The notes: generated from the letters alone by a model not told the origin. 64,000 nt of DNA from Paracoccus sanguinis (GCF_900106665.1 NZ_FNNA01000002.1:620001-684000), one strand, 5' to 3'; numbered from the stretch's first letter, positions 9,059 through 19,690 are shown. Numbers and translations: made by a program.

Positions 9059-10530
9059 CGCTGAACAGCCTGACCATCGCCGAGGCCCGCGACCGCCTGC
9101 GCGCCCGCGACATCTCGGCCGCCGAGCTGACCGACGCCTGCCTGTCGGCCATCGAGGGCGCCGGCGCGCTCAACGCCTTTGTCCACCAGACGCCCGAGAT
9201 CGCCCGCGCCCAGGCCGAGGCCGCCGACGCCCGGCTTGCCACCGGCGACGCCCCGGCGATGTGCGGCATCCCGGTCGGGATCAAGGACCTGTTCTGCACC
9301 AAGGGCGTGCCCAGCCAGGCCGCCAGCCGCATCCTCGAGGGCTTCCGCCCCGAGTACGAATCGACCGTGACGCAGAACCTGTTCGACGCCGGCGCGGTGA
9401 TGCTCGGCAAGCTCAACATGGACGAGTTCGCCATGGGCTCGTCCAACGAGACCAGCGTCTACGGCCCTGCGGTGAACCCGTGGAAGATCGACGCGCCCCT
9501 GACCCCCGGCGGCTCGTCCGGCGGCTCGGCGGCGGCGGTGGCGGCCGACCTCTGCCTTGCGGCGACCGGCACCGACACCGGCGGCTCGATCCGCCAGCCT
9601 GCGGCCTTCACCGGCACGGTCGGGCTCAAGCCCACCTACGGGCGCGTGTCGCGCTGGGGGACGATCGCGTTTGCCTCGTCGCTCGACCAGGCCGGGCCGA
9701 TGACCCGGACGGTGCGCGACGCGGCGATCATGCTGGGCGCGATGGCCTCGGTCGACCCCAAGGACTCCACCTCGGCCGACCGCCCGGTCCCCGACTACGA
9801 GGCCGCGCTGACCGGCGACATCCGCGGCAAGAAGATCGGCATCCCGCGCGAATACCGCATGGACGGGATGCCGGGTGAGATCGACGCCCTCTGGCAGCAG
9901 GGCGCCGAGATGCTGCGCGACGCGGGCGCCGAGATCGTCGACATCTCGCTGCCGCACACGAAATACGCGCTGCCCGCCTATTACGTCATCGCGCCGGCCG
10001 AGGCGTCCTCGAACCTCGCCCGCTACGACGGGGTCCGCTACGGCCGGCGGGCGAAGCTCGCGGCCGGCGACGGCATCACCGAGATGTACGAAAAGACCCG
10101 CGCCGAGGGCTTCGGACCCGAGGTGCAGCGCCGGGTGATGGTCGGCACCTACGTCCTCTCGGCGGGGTTCTTTGACGCCTATTACAACCGCGCCCGCAAG
10201 GTCCGCGCGCTGATCAAGCGCGACTTCGACCAGGCGTTCGCCGAAGGCATCGACACGATCCTGACCCCGGCGACGCCCTCGGCGGCCTTCGCGCTGGGGT
10301 CGATGAAGGACGCCGATCCGGTCGAGATGTATCTCAACGACGTCTTCACCGTGACCGTGAACCTCGCCGGCCTGCCCGGCCTCGCCGTCCCCGTGGGGCT
10401 CGACGCCCAGGGCCTGCCGCTCGGGCTGCAACTGATCGGCCGGCCGTGGGACGAGGGCGACCTTCTCAACCACGGCGCGGTGCTGGAAAAAGCCGCAGGC
10501 TTCGTCGCCAAGCCTGCCCGCTGGTGGTAG
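9055..10530 (+). CDS. gatA: Asp-tRNA(Asn)/Glu-tRNA(Gln) amidotransferase subunit A
   Basis: A 491-residue glutaminase subunit of GatCAB. The amidase-signature catalytic triad is present: the lysine in VGIKDLFCT, the cis-serine in [13 protein letters not shown] and the nucleophilic serine in [11 protein letters not shown]. The product is full length with a normal C-terminal end ([16 protein letters not shown]). It is coupled to gatC by an ATGA overlap. Presence of the complex implies that this organism uses the indirect route for Gln-tRNA and perhaps Asn-tRNA formation. Confidence 0.98.
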   Translation: MTLNSLTIAEARDRLRARDISAAELTDACLSAIEGAGALNAFVHQTPEIARAQAEAADARLATGDAPAMCGIPVGIKDLFCTKGVPSQAASRILEGFRPEYESTVTQNLFDAGAVMLGKLNMDEFAMGSSNETSVYGPAVNPWKIDAPLTPGGSSGGSAAAVAADLCLAATGTDTGGSIRQPAAFTGTVGLKPTYGRVSRWGTIAFASSLDQAGPMTRTVRDAAIMLGAMASVDPKDSTSADRPVPDYEAALTGDIRGKKIGIPREYRMDGMPGEIDALWQQGAEMLRDAGAEIVDISLPHTKYALPAYYVIAPAEASSNLARYDGVRYGRRAKLAAGDGITEMYEKTRAEGFGPEVQRRVMVGTYVLSAGFFDAYYNRARKVRALIKRDFDQAFAEGIDTILTPATPSAAFALGSMKDADPVEMYLNDVFTVTVNLAGLPGLAVPVGLDAQGLPLGLQLIGRPWDEGDLLNHGAVLEKAAGFVAKPARWW

Positions 10531-10561
10531 GCTGGCGGCGACACACGCAAAGGACCCCGCG

Positions 10562-11167
10562 ATGCGCGCCTTGAACCTGATCCCGCCCATCGCGCTGACC
10601 ATCGCGCTCGCCGCCTGCTCCGGCGAGAACCAGGGCTGGAATCCCAACTACCGCGCCGAGGCGACGCCCTACGGCGACTACCTCCGTGCCCGCGAATCGG
10701 CGCTGACTGGCAAGATCGCCGAGCCGCCGCGCGGCATCCCGATCGCGCTGCCGGCCAAGGCCCCCACCGCGGCCGAGCTTGCCGGTCCGACCCCGGTCCA
10801 GATCATCGAGCGTGAGACGACGATCGCCGCCGGCGCGGTCGGCATCACCTCGAACCGCCGCCTGCCCGACCGCGCCCGGGCGCCGGCCTTCGACGTGCCG
10901 CCGCCCGTGGTCTACCCCGTCCGCCGCGCGGCACCCGCCGCCGTCGTCGTGGGCGCCGCACCGCAGACGGTCGTGGTGACCCCCGCAGGCCGCTACGCCC
11001 GCGACGGCTCGGTGCGCCCGGGCAACTGCGCCGCATGGCCCTCGCCCGAGGCGGCGCAGCGCGCCTTCCTCGCGCAGGGCGGCCCGCAACGCGACCCGCT
11101 CGGCCTCGACCCGGACGGCGACGGCCGCGTCTGCGGCTGGACCCCTGCCCGCGGCGAGCCGCTGTGA
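10562..11167 (+). CDS. Lipoprotein with C-terminal Excalibur-like calcium-binding motif
   Basis: A 201-residue predicted lipoprotein: the signal peptide has a lipobox LAAC at about residues 16-19, followed by a Ala/Pro-rich stretch. The last 45 residues (from GNCAAWPSPEAAQRAF) contain a pair of cysteines and the loop DPDGDGRVCGW, which resembles the DxDxDGxxCE Ca2+ loop of Excalibur domains. It overlaps the following cupin gene by 4 bases (GTGA), so the two are probably co-transcribed. Function unknown; an envelope location is likely. Confidence 0.75.
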   Translation: MRALNLIPPIALTIALAACSGENQGWNPNYRAEATPYGDYLRARESALTGKIAEPPRGIPIALPAKAPTAAELAGPTPVQIIERETTIAAGAVGITSNRRLPDRARAPAFDVPPPVVYPVRRAAPAAVVVGAAPQTVVVTPAGRYARDGSVRPGNCAAWPSPEAAQRAFLAQGGPQRDPLGLDPDGDGRVCGWTPARGEPL

Positions 11168-11610
11168 TCCTGCGCCGGGGCTCGGTGCCGGGCCAGCAGG
11201 TCAACGGCTCGGCGCCGCGGATCGAAGAGCGGTTCGGCGACGCCGCCGGGCTGGCGCAGATGGGCGTCAACGTCGTCACCCTCGCCCCCGGCCAGCGTTC
11301 CGCCATGCGCCACTGGCACAGCAGCTCGGACGAGTTCGTGCTGATCCTCGAGGGCCGCGCCACCGTCATCGAGGATGACGGCGCGACCGAACTCGCCCCC
11401 GGCGACATGGCACTCTGGCCCGCCGGCGCCGCCAACGCCCACCACATATGGAACCACACTGACGCGCCGCTGCGCTATCTCTGCGCCGGCACCAACCCCG
11501 ACCGCGACACGGTCCACTACCCCGACGACGGCCAGACCCTGCACTGGGACCGCCCCCACGCGCGGGTCGTCGCCGCCGACGGCACGCTGATCCGCGCCTG
11601 GCAGGAATGA
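11164..11610 (+). CDS. Cupin domain protein
   Basis: A 148-residue single-domain cupin with a GTG start that overlaps the stop of the lipoprotein gene. Cupin motif 1 is seen as [19 protein letters not shown] (two His and one Glu, metal ligands) and motif 2 as [18 protein letters not shown] (third His). The first glycine-rich half is typical of small conserved cupins. Substrate or role unknown. The downstream amidase gene starts 4 bases inside its end (ATGA). Confidence 0.85.
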   Translation: MILRRGSVPGQQVNGSAPRIEERFGDAAGLAQMGVNVVTLAPGQRSAMRHWHSSSDEFVLILEGRATVIEDDGATELAPGDMALWPAGAANAHHIWNHTDAPLRYLCAGTNPDRDTVHYPDDGQTLHWDRPHARVVAADGTLIRAWQE

Positions 11611-12593
11611 CCGACCCCCACCCCTCGCCCAACCACGGCCCGCGCCGCGGCACCAACCAGCCCGATCTGGTCGTGCTCCACTACACCGGCATGGCCGATC
11701 TCGCCTCGGCCCGCGCCCGGCTCTGCGACCCGGCGGCCGAGGTTTCCGCCCACTGGCTCATCGCCGAGGACGGCACCACCGAGGCGCTGGTCCCCGAGGA
11801 CCGCCGCGCCTGGCACGCCGGCGCAGGCGCGTGGCAGGGCCGCGACGACGTCAACTCGCACAGCATCGGCATCGAGCTGGCGAACCCCGGCGACCGCCCC
11901 TTCCCCGAGCCGCAGATGGCCGCGCTCGAGGAACTGCTCGCCGCGATCCTCGCCCGCTGGTCCATCCCGCCCGACCGCGTCATCGCCCATTCCGACATGG
12001 CGCCGGGCCGGAAATCCGACCCCGGCCCCCGCTTCGACTGGGCCCGCCTCGCCCGCCAAGGCCTCGCCCTCGCGCCCGCGGCGGACGCGCCGGACGCGCC
12101 CGAGCCCCTCGCCGCGCGCCTCACCCGCATCGGCTACCCCGAGGCCGACCCCGAGACCCGCCTCTCCGCCTTCCGCCTGCGTTTCGCGCCGTGGCACCGC
12201 GGCCCCGAGGCGGCCGCCGACCGCCACCTCGCCGCCCGCGTCCTCGCCGCGCTGCCCCCCGCGACCGTTTACAAGGTCCTGCGCCCCGCCGAATGGGCGG
12301 CGCTGCAAGCGGCGGGCGAAACCCTCGGCGCCCCCGTCGACCTCGCCGACGGCTACGTCCACTTCTCGACCGCCGCACAACTCCCCGGCACCCTTGCCAA
12401 GCACTTCGCGGCCGAGCCCGACCTGACGCTGCTCGCCTGCCCCACTGCCCGCCTCGGCCCCGCCCTTCGGTGGGAGCCGTCGCGCGGCGGCGCCCTCTTC
12501 CCCCATCTCTACCGCCCGCTGCGTCTCGCGGATGTGGAGCACACCCGCCCCATCCCCCTCACGCCCGCGGGCCACCACCTCGAGGGTCTTTGA
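11607..12593 (+). CDS. N-acetylmuramoyl-L-alanine amidase fused to a DUF952 domain
   Basis: A 328-residue protein. Residues about 15-200 form an Amidase_2/AmpD-like domain that cleaves muropeptides: zinc ligands are the His of VVLHYTGM, the His of [16 protein letters not shown] and the Asp in the same segment, with HSIGIELAN between. Residues about 220-328 are a complete DUF952 domain ([35 protein letters not shown]). In relatives I recall, these are two consecutive genes upstream of pyrD; here there is no stop between them. Coupled on both sides: ATGA with the cupin gene and TGATG with pyrD. No signal peptide, so it probably acts in the cytoplasm in peptidoglycan recycling. Confidence 0.85.
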   Translation: MTDPHPSPNHGPRRGTNQPDLVVLHYTGMADLASARARLCDPAAEVSAHWLIAEDGTTEALVPEDRRAWHAGAGAWQGRDDVNSHSIGIELANPGDRPFPEPQMAALEELLAAILARWSIPPDRVIAHSDMAPGRKSDPGPRFDWARLARQGLALAPAADAPDAPEPLAARLTRIGYPEADPETRLSAFRLRFAPWHRGPEAAADRHLAARVLAALPPATVYKVLRPAEWAALQAAGETLGAPVDLADGYVHFSTAAQLPGTLAKHFAAEPDLTLLACPTARLGPALRWEPSRGGALFPHLYRPLRLADVEHTRPIPLTPAGHHLEGL

Positions 12594-13657
12594 TGCGCCT
12601 GATCGAACGCGCCGGCCTCGCCGCGCTGCACCGCCTTGACCCCGAGCGCGCCCATGACCTGTCGCTCAAGGCGCTGGCCGCGGGCGTCGTGCCGCTTCCC
12701 GGCGCGCCCGTGACCTCACCGCGCCTCGCCACAAGCGTCGCGGGCCTCGCCCTGCCCAACCCCGTCGGCCTCGCCGCCGGCTACGACAAGAACGCCCGCG
12801 CCATCGGCCCGCTGACTTGCGCCGGCTTCGGCTTCATCGAGGTCGGCGCCGCCACCCCCCGCCCGCAGCCCGGCAACCCCAAGCCGCGGCTCTTCCGCCT
12901 CACCGCCGACCGCGCTGTCATCAACCGTTTCGGCTTCAACAACGAGGGCGCCGCCGCCATCACCGCGCGTCTTGCCGCCCGCGCCCCCTCGCCGGTCCCG
13001 GTCGGCCTCAACCTCGGCGCCAACAAGGACAGCTCCGACCGCGCCGCCGACTTCGCCGAGGTCGCCCGCATGGCCGCCCCGCACGTCGATTTCCTGACCA
13101 TCAACGTGAGCTCGCCCAACACCGAGAAGCTGCGCGACCTGCAGGGCGCCCGCGCGCTCGCTGCGCTGATCGCCGGCGTCCTCGCCGCGCGGGATGAGAC
13201 CACCGCCCGGCCCCCGGTGCTGGTCAAGATCGCCCCCGACCTCGACGACGCGGCGCTCGCCGAACTCGCCGCCGTGCTGACCGACTCGGGCGCCGCCGGC
13301 ATCATCGCCACCAACACCACGCTCGACCGCAGCGGCCTCACCTCGCCCCATGCGGCCGAGACGGGCGGCCTCTCCGGCGCACCCCTCTTCGCCCGCTCGA
13401 CCCGCATCCTTGCGCGCCTGCGTCTGCTCACCAACGGAAAACTGCCGATCATCGGCGTCGGCGGCATCGGCTCGGTCGAGCAAGCCTGGGCCAAGCTCGA
13501 GGCTGGCGCCTCCGCCCTCCAGCTCTACAGCGCCCTGATCTACAACGGCTTTTCGCTCGCCTCCGAGATCGCGCACGGCCTCGACGCGCGCCTCGCCGCC
13601 GAGGGCAAGACGCTCGCCCAGGTCACCGGCGCCGACCCGGAACGCTGGGCGCGCTAG
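12593..13657 (+). CDS. pyrD: Dihydroorotate dehydrogenase (quinone), class 2
   Basis: Fourth step of pyrimidine synthesis: oxidation of dihydroorotate to orotate with electrons passed to quinone at the inner membrane. The 354-residue protein has the N-terminal membrane-associating helix ([18 protein letters not shown]), which marks class 2, the FMN-binding [11 protein letters not shown] and GRNRxGFNN-like [11 protein letters not shown], the catalytic serine segment [12 protein letters not shown], and the phosphate-binding IGVGGI. The start codon shares a base with the stop of the preceding gene. Its TAG stop lies in the sequence CTAG, which is also the stop of the convergent cysE. Confidence 0.97.
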   Translation: MRLIERAGLAALHRLDPERAHDLSLKALAAGVVPLPGAPVTSPRLATSVAGLALPNPVGLAAGYDKNARAIGPLTCAGFGFIEVGAATPRPQPGNPKPRLFRLTADRAVINRFGFNNEGAAAITARLAARAPSPVPVGLNLGANKDSSDRAADFAEVARMAAPHVDFLTINVSSPNTEKLRDLQGARALAALIAGVLAARDETTARPPVLVKIAPDLDDAALAELAAVLTDSGAAGIIATNTTLDRSGLTSPHAAETGGLSGAPLFARSTRILARLRLLTNGKLPIIGVGGIGSVEQAWAKLEAGASALQLYSALIYNGFSLASEIAHGLDARLAAEGKTLAQVTGADPERWAR

Positions 13658-14493
13658 AACAGGCTCTCGAGCCCGAGGATCTGGTTCATCGCGTCCGACG
13701 GCTGGTCGCAGCCCGCGTCGCCCACGATCCGCGCCGGCACACCCGCGACCGTCTTGCACGGCGGCACATCCGCCAGCACCACCGAGCCCGCCGCGATCCG
13801 GCTCGAATGCCCGACGCGGATATTGCCCAGCACCTTGGCGCCGGCGCCGATCATCACCCCGTCGCCGATCTTCGGATGCCGGTCGCCGTCCTCCTTGCCG
13901 GTGCCGCCCAGCGTGACCGAGTGCAGCATCGACACGTCGTTTCCGACCACCGCCGTCTCGCCGATCACGATGGAATGGGCATGGTCGATCATCACCCCGG
14001 TGCCGATCCGGGCCGCCGGGTGGATGTCCACGCCGAACACCTCCGAGCAGCGCATCTGCACGAAATAGGCCATATCGATCCGGCCGTTGTTCCACAGCCA
14101 ATGGCCGATGCGATAGGCCTGCAGCGCCTGGAACCCCTTGAAGAACAGCATCGGCTGCATCAGCCGGTGCGAGGCCGGATCGCGCTCATACACCGCTTCG
14201 AGGTCCGCCTGCGCGGCCTCGGCCAGCGCCGGCGCGCGGGCATGGGCATCGTCGGCGATCTCGCGCAGGATCTGCTCGCTCATCTCGCCCGAGGCGAGCT
14301 TCAGCGAAAAGCGATAGGCGAGCGCCGCTTGGAACGTCGCATGGTGCAAGAGCCCGGCGTGGATCAGCGCCCCGAGCAGTGGCTCGGTGCGCACCGCCTC
14401 GGCCGCCTCGGACCGGATCGCCGCCCACAGCGCATTGCGGGACTGGGCGGCGGGGCCCCTCGGATCGCGCTGCTCGTCCATGCGTCTCTCCAT
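13654..14493 (-). CDS. cysE: Serine O-acetyltransferase CysE
   Basis: Acetylates serine with acetyl-CoA to O-acetylserine, the carbon acceptor for cysteine synthesis. The 279-residue protein has an alpha-helical N-terminal domain and the left-handed beta-helix of hexapeptide repeats from about residue 160 ([18 protein letters not shown]...), with the catalytic histidines in DHAHS and [11 protein letters not shown]. The C-terminal tail ends in ESLF. The start may be the ATG at 14493 or the Met five codons later. It follows the last gene of the GTA cluster in the same direction after an 87-base gap in which no terminator was seen. Confidence 0.95.
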   Translation of the reverse strand: MERRMDEQRDPRGPAAQSRNALWAAIRSEAAEAVRTEPLLGALIHAGLLHHATFQAALAYRFSLKLASGEMSEQILREIADDAHARAPALAEAAQADLEAVYERDPASHRLMQPMLFFKGFQALQAYRIGHWLWNNGRIDMAYFVQMRCSEVFGVDIHPAARIGTGVMIDHAHSIVIGETAVVGNDVSMLHSVTLGGTGKEDGDRHPKIGDGVMIGAGAKVLGNIRVGHSSRIAAGSVVLADVPPCKTVAGVPARIVGDAGCDQPSDAMNQILGLESLF

Positions 14494-14580
14494 CGGTCGT
14501 GACCCAGAGATACGCCAGATCGCCCCCGATCGAAAGACCGGCCGGGTCGCGCGCCGCGCACCGCACGGCGCGCCCTCGCG

Positions 14581-15306
14581 TCACGCGGCGACCGGATCGG
14601 GCAGCCGCAGCGCCAGCGTATGCACGGCGATCCGCACCCGTCCGCCGGCAAAGGCGCCGCCCGTCGCGGTCAGCCGCAGCTCGAGCGGCGCATAGACGGC
14701 CATCGGCGCCGACAACAGCCCCTGCGCCCACGAGTTCAGCCCCTTCCCCAACCCCGAGCCGAACTGCCCCGCATCCGCGGCCGTCCCGAGGCTCCAGCTC
14801 GTCAGCGTGCCGGAGATCGCCTCCGTCACCCGCGCCGTGACGCCCACGATCAGCGAGTGCGCCGGCACCTTCACGCCCGACGCAAAGCCGGTCCCCGCGG
14901 CCACCCCCACGTCGGCCTCGATCAGCCCAGCGCTCAGCCCCGCGCCAAAGGCGCCCATCGTCAGCGCTCCCGCCGCCCAGGCGCTGCCGGTCCAGATCGC
15001 CGTCACCCCGCGGTCGGCCACGAATGCCTGCTGCCCGCGCGAGGGGGCGACGAACACCCACCCCCCGTTGCTGCCGACGGCGATCCGCCCGTCTTGCCCC
15101 GCCCACGCGCCGCTCGCGGCAAAGGGCACCGCAAAGCACAGCCCGTCCGTGACCGTCGCCGGAGGGGCGGCGGTCGTCGCGCTCTGCAGCACCAGGTTCA
15201 CCAGCCCGTCAAGCCGCATCAGCGCCTCGTTGACGGTGACGTGCTTTTGCGCCTGCGCCGGTTGCAGCAGCGGCAGGCCGCAACGCAGGGTGGTTTGTTC
15301 AGCCAT
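14581..15306 (-). CDS. DUF2793 protein, last gene of the GTA cluster
   Basis: A 241-residue protein with the DUF2793 signature at the N-terminus (LPLLQPAQAQKHVTVNEAL), a small virion-associated domain found next to GTA and phage tail genes. The remaining two thirds (from about residue 100) are glycine/alanine-rich with repeated V-T-A-x-V strands, as in fibre or carbohydrate-binding parts. ATG at 15306 is preceded by AAGGAG. It overlaps the end of g15 by 8 bases, so it belongs to the same transcript. I infer a role in the tail tip or fibre; not part of the original RcGTA g1-g15 numbering. Confidence 0.8.
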   Translation of the reverse strand: MAEQTTLRCGLPLLQPAQAQKHVTVNEALMRLDGLVNLVLQSATTAAPPATVTDGLCFAVPFAASGAWAGQDGRIAVGSNGGWVFVAPSRGQQAFVADRGVTAIWTGSAWAAGALTMGAFGAGLSAGLIEADVGVAAGTGFASGVKVPAHSLIVGVTARVTEAISGTLTSWSLGTAADAGQFGSGLGKGLNSWAQGLLSAPMAVYAPLELRLTATGGAFAGGRVRIAVHTLALRLPDPVAA

Positions 15307-18300
15307 GATAAACGCTCCTTGCAGACGGGCCCGGCCCGAAGACATCCGACAGTTGCGCGACCGCGATCTCGACCCCGCCCGGGGCGAGCGCCGCCTGTTG
15401 CACGGCGCCGTTCAGCGCCCAGAACGGCTCGCGCACCACCTCGCGGGCGATCTCGCGCCCGCCCTGCGCGGCGGTGACGAGATAGCGCTCGACGCTCTCG
15501 CCCAGCGGCACGTCGTACCCGTCCCAGCCGTCGCCGCCGATCCGGGTGCGCCGCACCCACGCGGCCCGGCCGTCGCGGACGCGCAGATGACAGGGCGAGA
15601 GCGGCCTGAGGCCGATCCCGGCAAAGGCCTCGTCGCGCTGGCGATAGGCGGGATCGTCCGGCGACCGGCTCGCCGGCCCGATGCGCCAGTGCCGCAACTG
15701 GCCGCGCGCGTCGGGTGGCAGCTCGACCTGCCGCGCCGCGCCGTCGAGCAGCACGACCACGCTGCCCGCCGGCCAGACCGCCGGCGCCACCGCGTCCGTC
15801 CCGGCCTGCCCGCGCAGCCGGCCGGCGATCTCCCACTCTCCCGGCGCGACGAGCGTCGCGGTGGTGAACTGCATCACCTCCCAGTTGCCGGCCGAGCCGT
15901 CGCCGATCGCCATGACGTTGGCCCCCGCCAGCAGCGCCTCGGGCGTGACCGAGCGCAGGTTGCCGCCCTTGACCCGCACCCTGAGCGGCGCGCCCCGGTC
16001 CAGCACCCCCGGCCGCGCCGCCGCCAGCGGCGCCAGTGTCACCCCCATGACCGAGCGGCGGCTGAGGATCACGTTCGGCGCATAGCCGCCCGCCTCATCC
16101 ACCGCGCACCACGCCCGCACCGCCCCCGGCCAGGGGGTCGCCGTCGCCGCCAGATGCGGCGCGTGCGGCGCCTCGGTGCCGCGCAGCAGCGGCAGGTCCA
16201 GGAACACCGGCCAGACCGGCCCCGCGGGGACGTGCCGTGCCACCCGCGGCCCCTCGAGCGGCTGCGGCGCCGGGCGATAGACCCCCGGCTCGATCCGCAC
16301 CGCATCGACGATCGTCGCCCCCGCCCGCTCGACCCGGTCGATGCGCCAGCGGGTGGCGTCGTCGCCCAGCGCCACCACGTCCCCCGGCCCGAGATGCGCG
16401 CGCGAGGGCGGCAGCGCGAACCGCGCCACCTCCTGCGCGACCCGCGCCTCGGCGAGCCAGCCGGCCGCCACCGCGTGCCCCTCGCCCCGCGTCAGGGCCA
16501 TCGGCACGTCGCTGTCCGACACCGCGATGGCCGCCGCATCGGGCAGCACCGCCTCGGCGGTGCGGATCGCGTGATCGGCGCCCGTCTCGACATGGCTCAG
16601 CCGCACCCGGCCGACCAGCTCGGCCGCCGGCGCCCGGGTGACCTCCAGCCCCGGCGCCTCCTCGACCACCGCCAGTTCCTCAAGCGGCACCGTCCCGTCC
16701 AGCCGCCCGTCGCGCATGACGAAGCGCAGCGCGCCCTCCCGCTCGACCGCATCGAACCCGTGCGTGAGCATCAGCGGCTGCAGCGCCGCCCGCGCGCTCT
16801 CGGTCCCGCTGACCGCATAGCCGCGCACGATGCCCCACAGGCCGCTCACGTCCACGCCGTCGAGCCCCGAGCGGCGGCAGATGTCGGCCACCACGTCGCC
16901 CAGCGGCAGCGCCGTGGCGCGGCCGTTCAGCCAGTGCCCGCGCTCCCATGCCGGGCCGTCCGACCACAGGTCGTCGCGCCCCGGAAACGCCGGATAGGGC
17001 CGCGCATCCCACGCCCAGACATGGGCGCGCGACAACTCGACCATCCGCCCCTTGCCGTCGGCGCGCAGCGGGTTGTTGCCCGGATCGCCCCAGTAGGACG
17101 TCACCGCCTCGACATAGGCCGCCTGGATCGAATCGTCGCGCCGCCCGTCCGAATGCCACGGCAGCATCGACTCGCTGCTCATCGCATCCAGGAACTTGTT
17201 GGGCTGGTTGGTGGCCTTGTCGAGCGCCGCGCAGCCGTATTCGGTGAACCAGATCGGCTTCGACCCCGGCACCCAGGCGGTCGGCGCGTCCGAGCGCCCG
17301 CCCCCCGGGCCGCGGTCATAATGCCAGTTCGACCACCACCCGCGCAGGTCCTTGTAGCGCCAGATCCACGGCTCCCCCTGCCCGTCGGAGATGGGGGTGC
17401 GCCGTTGCGCGGTCCGGTCGGCGTCGCTGGCATAATACCAGTCATACCCCTCGCCGCCGCAAACGTTGGCGCGCAGGTAATCGACGTTGTGGACATCCCC
17501 CCAGCCGGCATCGAGATGCGTCTCGCCCTCGCGCCAGTCCGACAGCGGCATGTAGTTGTCGATGCCGACGAAGTCGATGTTGGCATCCCCCCACAGGGGG
17601 TCGAGGTGGAACACCGCCTCGTCCCCGCCCGGGTGATGGCCGAAATACTCGCTCCAGTCCGCCGCATAGCCGAGCTTCACCCCGGGCCCGAGGATGCCGC
17701 GCACGTCCGCCGCCAACTGCCGCAGCGCCGCGACGGCCGGATAGCGGTGCACCGCCCCGCGGATCTGCGTCAGCCCGATCATTTCCGAGCCGATCAGAAA
17801 GGCTTCGATCCCGCCGGCCAGCGCACAGAGATGCGCATAATGCAGGATGAAGCGCCGATAGGACCACTCGTCCGGCCCGCCATAGACGACCCGCCCGCCC
17901 TCGACCCGGAAATCTCCGGGCGCCGCGGTGCCGAAGAACGCCGCCACCTCGGCGTCCGCCGCCGTCGTCCCGTCGGGCGAGCCGTCCCGGCCGGCGGCCA
18001 CCGAGCTGGTGATCCGCCCCCGCCACGGCATCACCGGCTGGTCGGCCGCGCCGCTCCACGGATCGGGGCGCCCGTTGCCCGGCAGTTGCTCCATCAGGAT
18101 GAACGGATAGAACACCGCGGCCTTCCCCGCCGCGCGTACCGCCCGGATCGCCTGCACGACGGACTCGTCCGCGGGCGTGCCGCCATAGATCGACCGCCCG
18201 TCCCGGCGCGCGATCTCGCCCGCCGCCGCCCGCCCGATCCCGCCCGCGCGCCAGGCCATCCCGGCGCCGTCCTGCTCGGTCTGCTCGACCTTGGGCCGCA

Positions 18301-19174
18301 CCGTGCAGTGGTTCACCCGCAGATCGTCGCCGAACCACGACACCACCACCGACACCGACCCCACCCGCGGCAACTCGCGCCCCAGCGTGGCCAGCGAGAC
18401 CTCGAAATCCGTCCCTCCCATCGGCGTGTTGCGGTTGAGGATGCGCGTCTCGCCCAGCCCCAGATCGACCGAGACCTCCTCGGTCGCCAGCGCATACTCG
18501 CCCGTCCCGGGGATCAGCGCGACGGCCTGCACGTTCTCGGCCAGCGACGCCGCGCCACTCACCCCGCGCGTAACCTCGAACGAGAGCTGCGGCACCCGGT
18601 TCCCCCACCGCTCCAGCGCCAGCTCTTCGAGCACGACATAGGCAATCCCGCGATAGGCCGGCGCCGCCTCGCCGTCATGCGCGGCGATCGCCGGGTCGGG
18701 CAGCTGCGTCTCGCTGCCCGGATAGACGCGCAGGTTCAGCTCGCCCGCGGCGATCTCCTCGCCGTCCGCCCATATGCGGCCGACCGACAGGATCGGCCCC
18801 TCGCACAGCGCGATGGCAAGGCTCACCCGATAGGTCAGCTCGGTCACGCTCGGACCGCTGCCGCCCTTGCCGCCGACCTCCTCGGTGCGGCTGATCTCGG
18901 TCACGGGCGAGGCCCAGATGACGTGCCCCGGCACCCGCATCTGCCCCCAGATGCGCGGGATCGGCGTCCCCTCGCCCGCGGTCTGCAGCCGCAGCCGGTC
19001 CACGCGGCCGGTCTCGACCGGCTTCGCGCCCGCGCCCATCAGCCGCTGGTCGATGACCCGGCCGATGGTCGCGCCGACGGCCCGGCCGATCACCGCGCCG
19101 GTCAGCCCCAGCATGGTGCCGCCGAAGCCCGCCCCGACCGAGGCGCCCGCCGCCGCGAGAAGTATCGTCGCCAT
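15299..19174 (-). CDS. g15: GTA gp15: tail-tip megatron with TIM-barrel domain
   Basis: A 1291-residue baseplate protein, the largest GTA component, corresponding to the 'megatron' of RcGTA that contacts the host cell. The N-terminus has a glycine-rich hydrophobic stretch (residues 4-45). A glycoside-hydrolase-like TIM barrel covers about residues 440-740 (EAFLIGSEMIGLTQIRG, DYNLRANVCGG-like and PIWFTEYGCAALDKATNQP segments), and the phage-tail-type domains follow. The 3' part carries a predicted C-terminal receptor-contact region. The RBS AAGGAGG precedes the ATG. It continues the g12-g15 series, and the frame is intact over its full length. Confidence 0.95.
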   Translation of the reverse strand: MATILLAAAGASVGAGFGGTMLGLTGAVIGRAVGATIGRVIDQRLMGAGAKPVETGRVDRLRLQTAGEGTPIPRIWGQMRVPGHVIWASPVTEISRTEEVGGKGGSGPSVTELTYRVSLAIALCEGPILSVGRIWADGEEIAAGELNLRVYPGSETQLPDPAIAAHDGEAAPAYRGIAYVVLEELALERWGNRVPQLSFEVTRGVSGAASLAENVQAVALIPGTGEYALATEEVSVDLGLGETRILNRNTPMGGTDFEVSLATLGRELPRVGSVSVVVSWFGDDLRVNHCTVRPKVEQTEQDGAGMAWRAGGIGRAAAGEIARRDGRSIYGGTPADESVVQAIRAVRAAGKAAVFYPFILMEQLPGNGRPDPWSGAADQPVMPWRGRITSSVAAGRDGSPDGTTAADAEVAAFFGTAAPGDFRVEGGRVVYGGPDEWSYRRFILHYAHLCALAGGIEAFLIGSEMIGLTQIRGAVHRYPAVAALRQLAADVRGILGPGVKLGYAADWSEYFGHHPGGDEAVFHLDPLWGDANIDFVGIDNYMPLSDWREGETHLDAGWGDVHNVDYLRANVCGGEGYDWYYASDADRTAQRRTPISDGQGEPWIWRYKDLRGWWSNWHYDRGPGGGRSDAPTAWVPGSKPIWFTEYGCAALDKATNQPNKFLDAMSSESMLPWHSDGRRDDSIQAAYVEAVTSYWGDPGNNPLRADGKGRMVELSRAHVWAWDARPYPAFPGRDDLWSDGPAWERGHWLNGRATALPLGDVVADICRRSGLDGVDVSGLWGIVRGYAVSGTESARAALQPLMLTHGFDAVEREGALRFVMRDGRLDGTVPLEELAVVEEAPGLEVTRAPAAELVGRVRLSHVETGADHAIRTAEAVLPDAAAIAVSDSDVPMALTRGEGHAVAAGWLAEARVAQEVARFALPPSRAHLGPGDVVALGDDATRWRIDRVERAGATIVDAVRIEPGVYRPAPQPLEGPRVARHVPAGPVWPVFLDLPLLRGTEAPHAPHLAATATPWPGAVRAWCAVDEAGGYAPNVILSRRSVMGVTLAPLAAARPGVLDRGAPLRVRVKGGNLRSVTPEALLAGANVMAIGDGSAGNWEVMQFTTATLVAPGEWEIAGRLRGQAGTDAVAPAVWPAGSVVVLLDGAARQVELPPDARGQLRHWRIGPASRSPDDPAYRQRDEAFAGIGLRPLSPCHLRVRDGRAAWVRRTRIGGDGWDGYDVPLGESVERYLVTAAQGGREIAREVVREPFWALNGAVQQAALAPGGVEIAVAQLSDVFGPGPSARSVYHG

Positions 19175-19234
19175 CGCCTTCCTCCTTGAACTCGTCCCGT
19201 CCTGCGGCCCCGCCCTGCCGCCCGGCGAGCGGCG

Positions 19235-19690
19235 TCAGCCCGCCTCGGGCCAGCGGAACCGCGCCGCGATCCGCGCGGCCCAGGGCCCCGAGAGCGGGCT
19301 TTCCACCACTCCGTGCCGCTCATAGGCATGGATGAACCGCGCCCCGCCCGGCGCGCTATCCAGCGCCGCCCGGATGCCCAGATGCTTGGCAATCGCCCCG
19401 CCCCGCATCCGGAACAGCAGCACCTCGCCCACCTCGGCGGGCGCGCCCTCGGCCACGGGGATCAGGTGCCGCAGCGCCGCCTGCCACAAAAGCTCCGCGT
19501 CCCCCACCTCGCCCCAGTCGGCGCTGTAGGCCGGCGGCCGCTCCGGCTCGGCGCCGTAGAGCGCCCGCCACACCCCCCGCACCAGCCCCAGGCAGTCGCT
19601 GCCCGCGCCCTGCGCCGAGGCCTGGTGCACATAGGGCGTCCCCAGCCACAGCCGCGCCGCCGCCACCGCCCGCGCGCCCGCGCCGCTCAC
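19235..19690 (-). CDS. g14: GTA gp14: NlpC/P60 cell-wall peptidase
   Basis: A 151-residue peptidase that helps the particle pass the peptidoglycan during DNA delivery. The NlpC/P60 catalytic cysteine is Cys33 in GSDCLGLV and the histidine is His103 in AKHLGIR; RARFIHAYE-like sequence follows. The start is a GTG that overlaps the stop of g13 (GTGA); no ATG is available at the right place. The length agrees with RcGTA gp14. The 60 bases between this gene and g15 hold only the g15 ribosome-binding site. Confidence 0.92.
   Translation of the reverse strand: MSGAGARAVAAARLWLGTPYVHQASAQGAGSDCLGLVRGVWRALYGAEPERPPAYSADWGEVGDAELLWQAALRHLIPVAEGAPAEVGEVLLFRMRGGAIAKHLGIRAALDSAPGGARFIHAYERHGVVESPLSGPWAARIAARFRWPEAG

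Noticed and set aside
14807..19189. Very long open frame (over 1400 codons) on the plus strand opposite g15
   Set aside because: Antisense shadow of g15 caused by few stop codons at high GC; Arg/Pro-rich translation without any domain.
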